From assembly GCA_947302065.1 (NCBI GenBank), contig CAMYUO010000137.1, positions 1 through 5,908 on the forward strand: a stretch of 5,908 nt of DNA. Reading direction: 5' to 3'. The number at the start of each line of letters is the position of its first letter. Positions within the stretch are counted from its first letter, which is position 1. Below the pieces are notes generated by a model, which did no database searches, was not told the origin of the DNA, and was given only the letters and a program-made list of their open reading frames with translations. The stretch is from an uncultured Clostridia bacterium (GTDB lineage Bacteria > Bacillota > Clostridia > Oscillospirales > Ruminococcaceae). The position numbers and the translations under genes were made by a program. Of this stretch, positions 5,555 through 5,908 are shown piece by piece.

Positions 5555-5605
5555 CGTGCCCTGCCGTCGTGTGATAAAAAACACATTTCACAGGCGCGCT
5601 TTTTT
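5555..5605 (+). terminator. Possible intrinsic terminator of an unseen short transcript
   Basis: CGTG and CCTG (5555-5558 and 5560-5563, one bulged base between) can pair with CAGGCGCG (5591-5598), including one G-U. A C and six T's (5600-5605) follow. GTGT/ACAC (5569-5572/5581-5584) can add an inner stem. No gene precedes it on the + strand and the promoter evidence upstream is weak, so this is a tentative call. Confidence 0.3.
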
Positions 5606-5630
5606 GTCTAAATCTATGAAAAAGCGGCGC
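5594..5630. repeat. Imperfect inverted repeat just upstream of the LTA-synthase-like promoter
   Basis: GCGCGCTTTTT (5594-5604) pairs with AAAAAGCGGCGC (5619-5630), leaving one bulged G, around a 14-base loop. It ends five bases before the -35 box. It may be a regulator site or chance complementarity of A/T and GC runs. It competes for the same bases with the putative terminator stem at 5555-5598. Confidence 0.45.
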
Positions 5631-5635
5631 AAATA

Positions 5636-5664
5636 TTGACTTTTAAGAATAAAGTAGCTATAAT
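5636..5664 (+). promoter_or_regulatory. Sigma-A promoter of the LTA-synthase-like gene
   Basis: TTGACT (5636-5641) and a perfect TATAAT (5659-5664) are separated by 17 bases. Transcription should start near 5671, leaving a leader of about 73 bases before the ATG at 5744. Confidence 0.88.
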
Positions 5665-5743
5665 AACTATGTATTTGACAACAGGACAACAAACGAATTA
5701 GAGATATAATTTGAAACAACAAACACAGGGGAAAGGAAATCTA

Positions 5744-5908
5744 ATGAAAAGCATTCTGATAAAATTCAAGAACGGCTTGCACACATATGCCAAAGAGAAT
5801 ATGATCGTGCTGGCTTTCGTGATCTGCTCGGTGATAAACGCCTTTATGCTCAGAGCGTTCACCGTCAAGTTCAATTACAATCAGATAAAACCGCTGCTTG
5901 CGGATATA
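5744..5908 (+). CDS. N-terminus of a probable lipoteichoic acid synthase family sulfatase, cut off by the window end
   Basis: Only 55 residues are visible. A basic start (MKSILIKFKNG) leads to a membrane helix of about residues 20-37 (MIVLAFVICSVINAFML). Then comes an LRAFTVKFNY segment and KPLLADI at the window edge. A first helix followed by L-R-x-x-T-V and K-P-L-L-A-D resembles the N-terminus of clostridial LTA synthase (LtaS, COG1368) proteins as I remember them. Those carry five membrane helices and an external metal-dependent phosphoglycerol transferase domain. The catalytic domain is outside the window, so the call rests on a short match. AAAGGA at 5732-5737 lies six bases before the ATG. 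The gene has its own promoter and is divergent from the HAD gene. Confidence 0.65.
   Translation, partial: MKSILIKFKNGLHTYAKENMIVLAFVICSVINAFMLRAFTVKFNYNQIKPLLADI

Larger units (their letters stand above)
5314..5743. other. 430-bp divergent intergenic region
   Basis: This stretch separates the HAD gene (- strand) from the LTA-synthase-like gene (+ strand). It holds the HAD leader with its dyad, both promoters and several inverted repeats around 5555-5630. The only open frame longer than 70 codons (5415-5639) starts at a TTG without a ribosome binding site and shows no family features, so I do not call it a gene. The middle part (about 5433-5554) shows nothing I can name. Confidence 0.7.

Noticed and set aside
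5570..5592. TGTGA...TCACA resembling a CRP-type site
   Set aside because: The half-sites are 13 bases apart rather than 6, and the organism type is not expected to use a classical CRP site.
5415..5639. 74-codon open frame in the divergent intergenic region
   Set aside because: It has a TTG start without a ribosome binding site and no recognisable features, and it overlaps the inverted repeats and the -35 box of the downstream promoter.
5675..5710. Second promoter TTGACA (5675) with TATAAT (5705) before the LTA-synthase-like gene
   Set aside because: Both hexamers are perfect but the spacer is 24 bases, too long for sigma-A. No alternative partner of quality was found for either.

Overview
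The window looks like a chromosomal segment of a Gram-positive Clostridia bacterium, most likely Ruminococcus or a close relative in the Oscillospiraceae. This is inferred from moderate GC content, strong AGGAGG-type ribosome binding sites, consensus sigma-A promoters, a carboxynorspermidine-type polyamine pathway and a probable lipoteichoic acid synthase. It carries no RNA gene, mobile element or CRISPR array that I can support.

Bases 1-2401 hold a polyamine operon on the + strand. It runs: the 3' three quarters of a saccharopine-dehydrogenase-like carboxy(nor)spermidine dehydrogenase; a 101-residue two-helix membrane protein starting one base after it; and the complete PLP-dependent carboxynorspermidine decarboxylase (nspC). 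A hairpin follows. The two enzymes act in sequence: the first reductively condenses aspartate semialdehyde with a diamine, and the second decarboxylates the product to spermidine or norspermidine. The small membrane protein between them has no recognised function.

Bases 2432-3010 hold a single flavodoxin-fold protein with a compact four-cysteine cluster like that of iron-sulfur flavoproteins, ended by its own hairpin terminator. Bases 3036-4524 form an autonomous unit. A perfect sigma-A promoter is overlaid by two identical 12-bp palindromes and drives a MarR-family regulator and a membrane-anchored DUF6544-type protein. The layout strongly suggests autoregulation.

A hairpin at 4478-4514 with T-tracts on both sides ends this unit and also the convergent gene, a Cof-type HAD phosphatase on the - strand (4528-5313). 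The HAD gene has its own consensus promoter and a symmetric dyad in its leader. A 430-bp divergent intergenic region follows. It carries the two divergent promoters and several inverted repeats, but no convincing gene. The window ends inside the N-terminus of a membrane protein resembling lipoteichoic acid synthase family sulfatases.

Most genes belong to known families. The least explained items are the small membrane protein inside the polyamine operon, the MarR/DUF6544 switch with its paired operators, and the structured divergent region.
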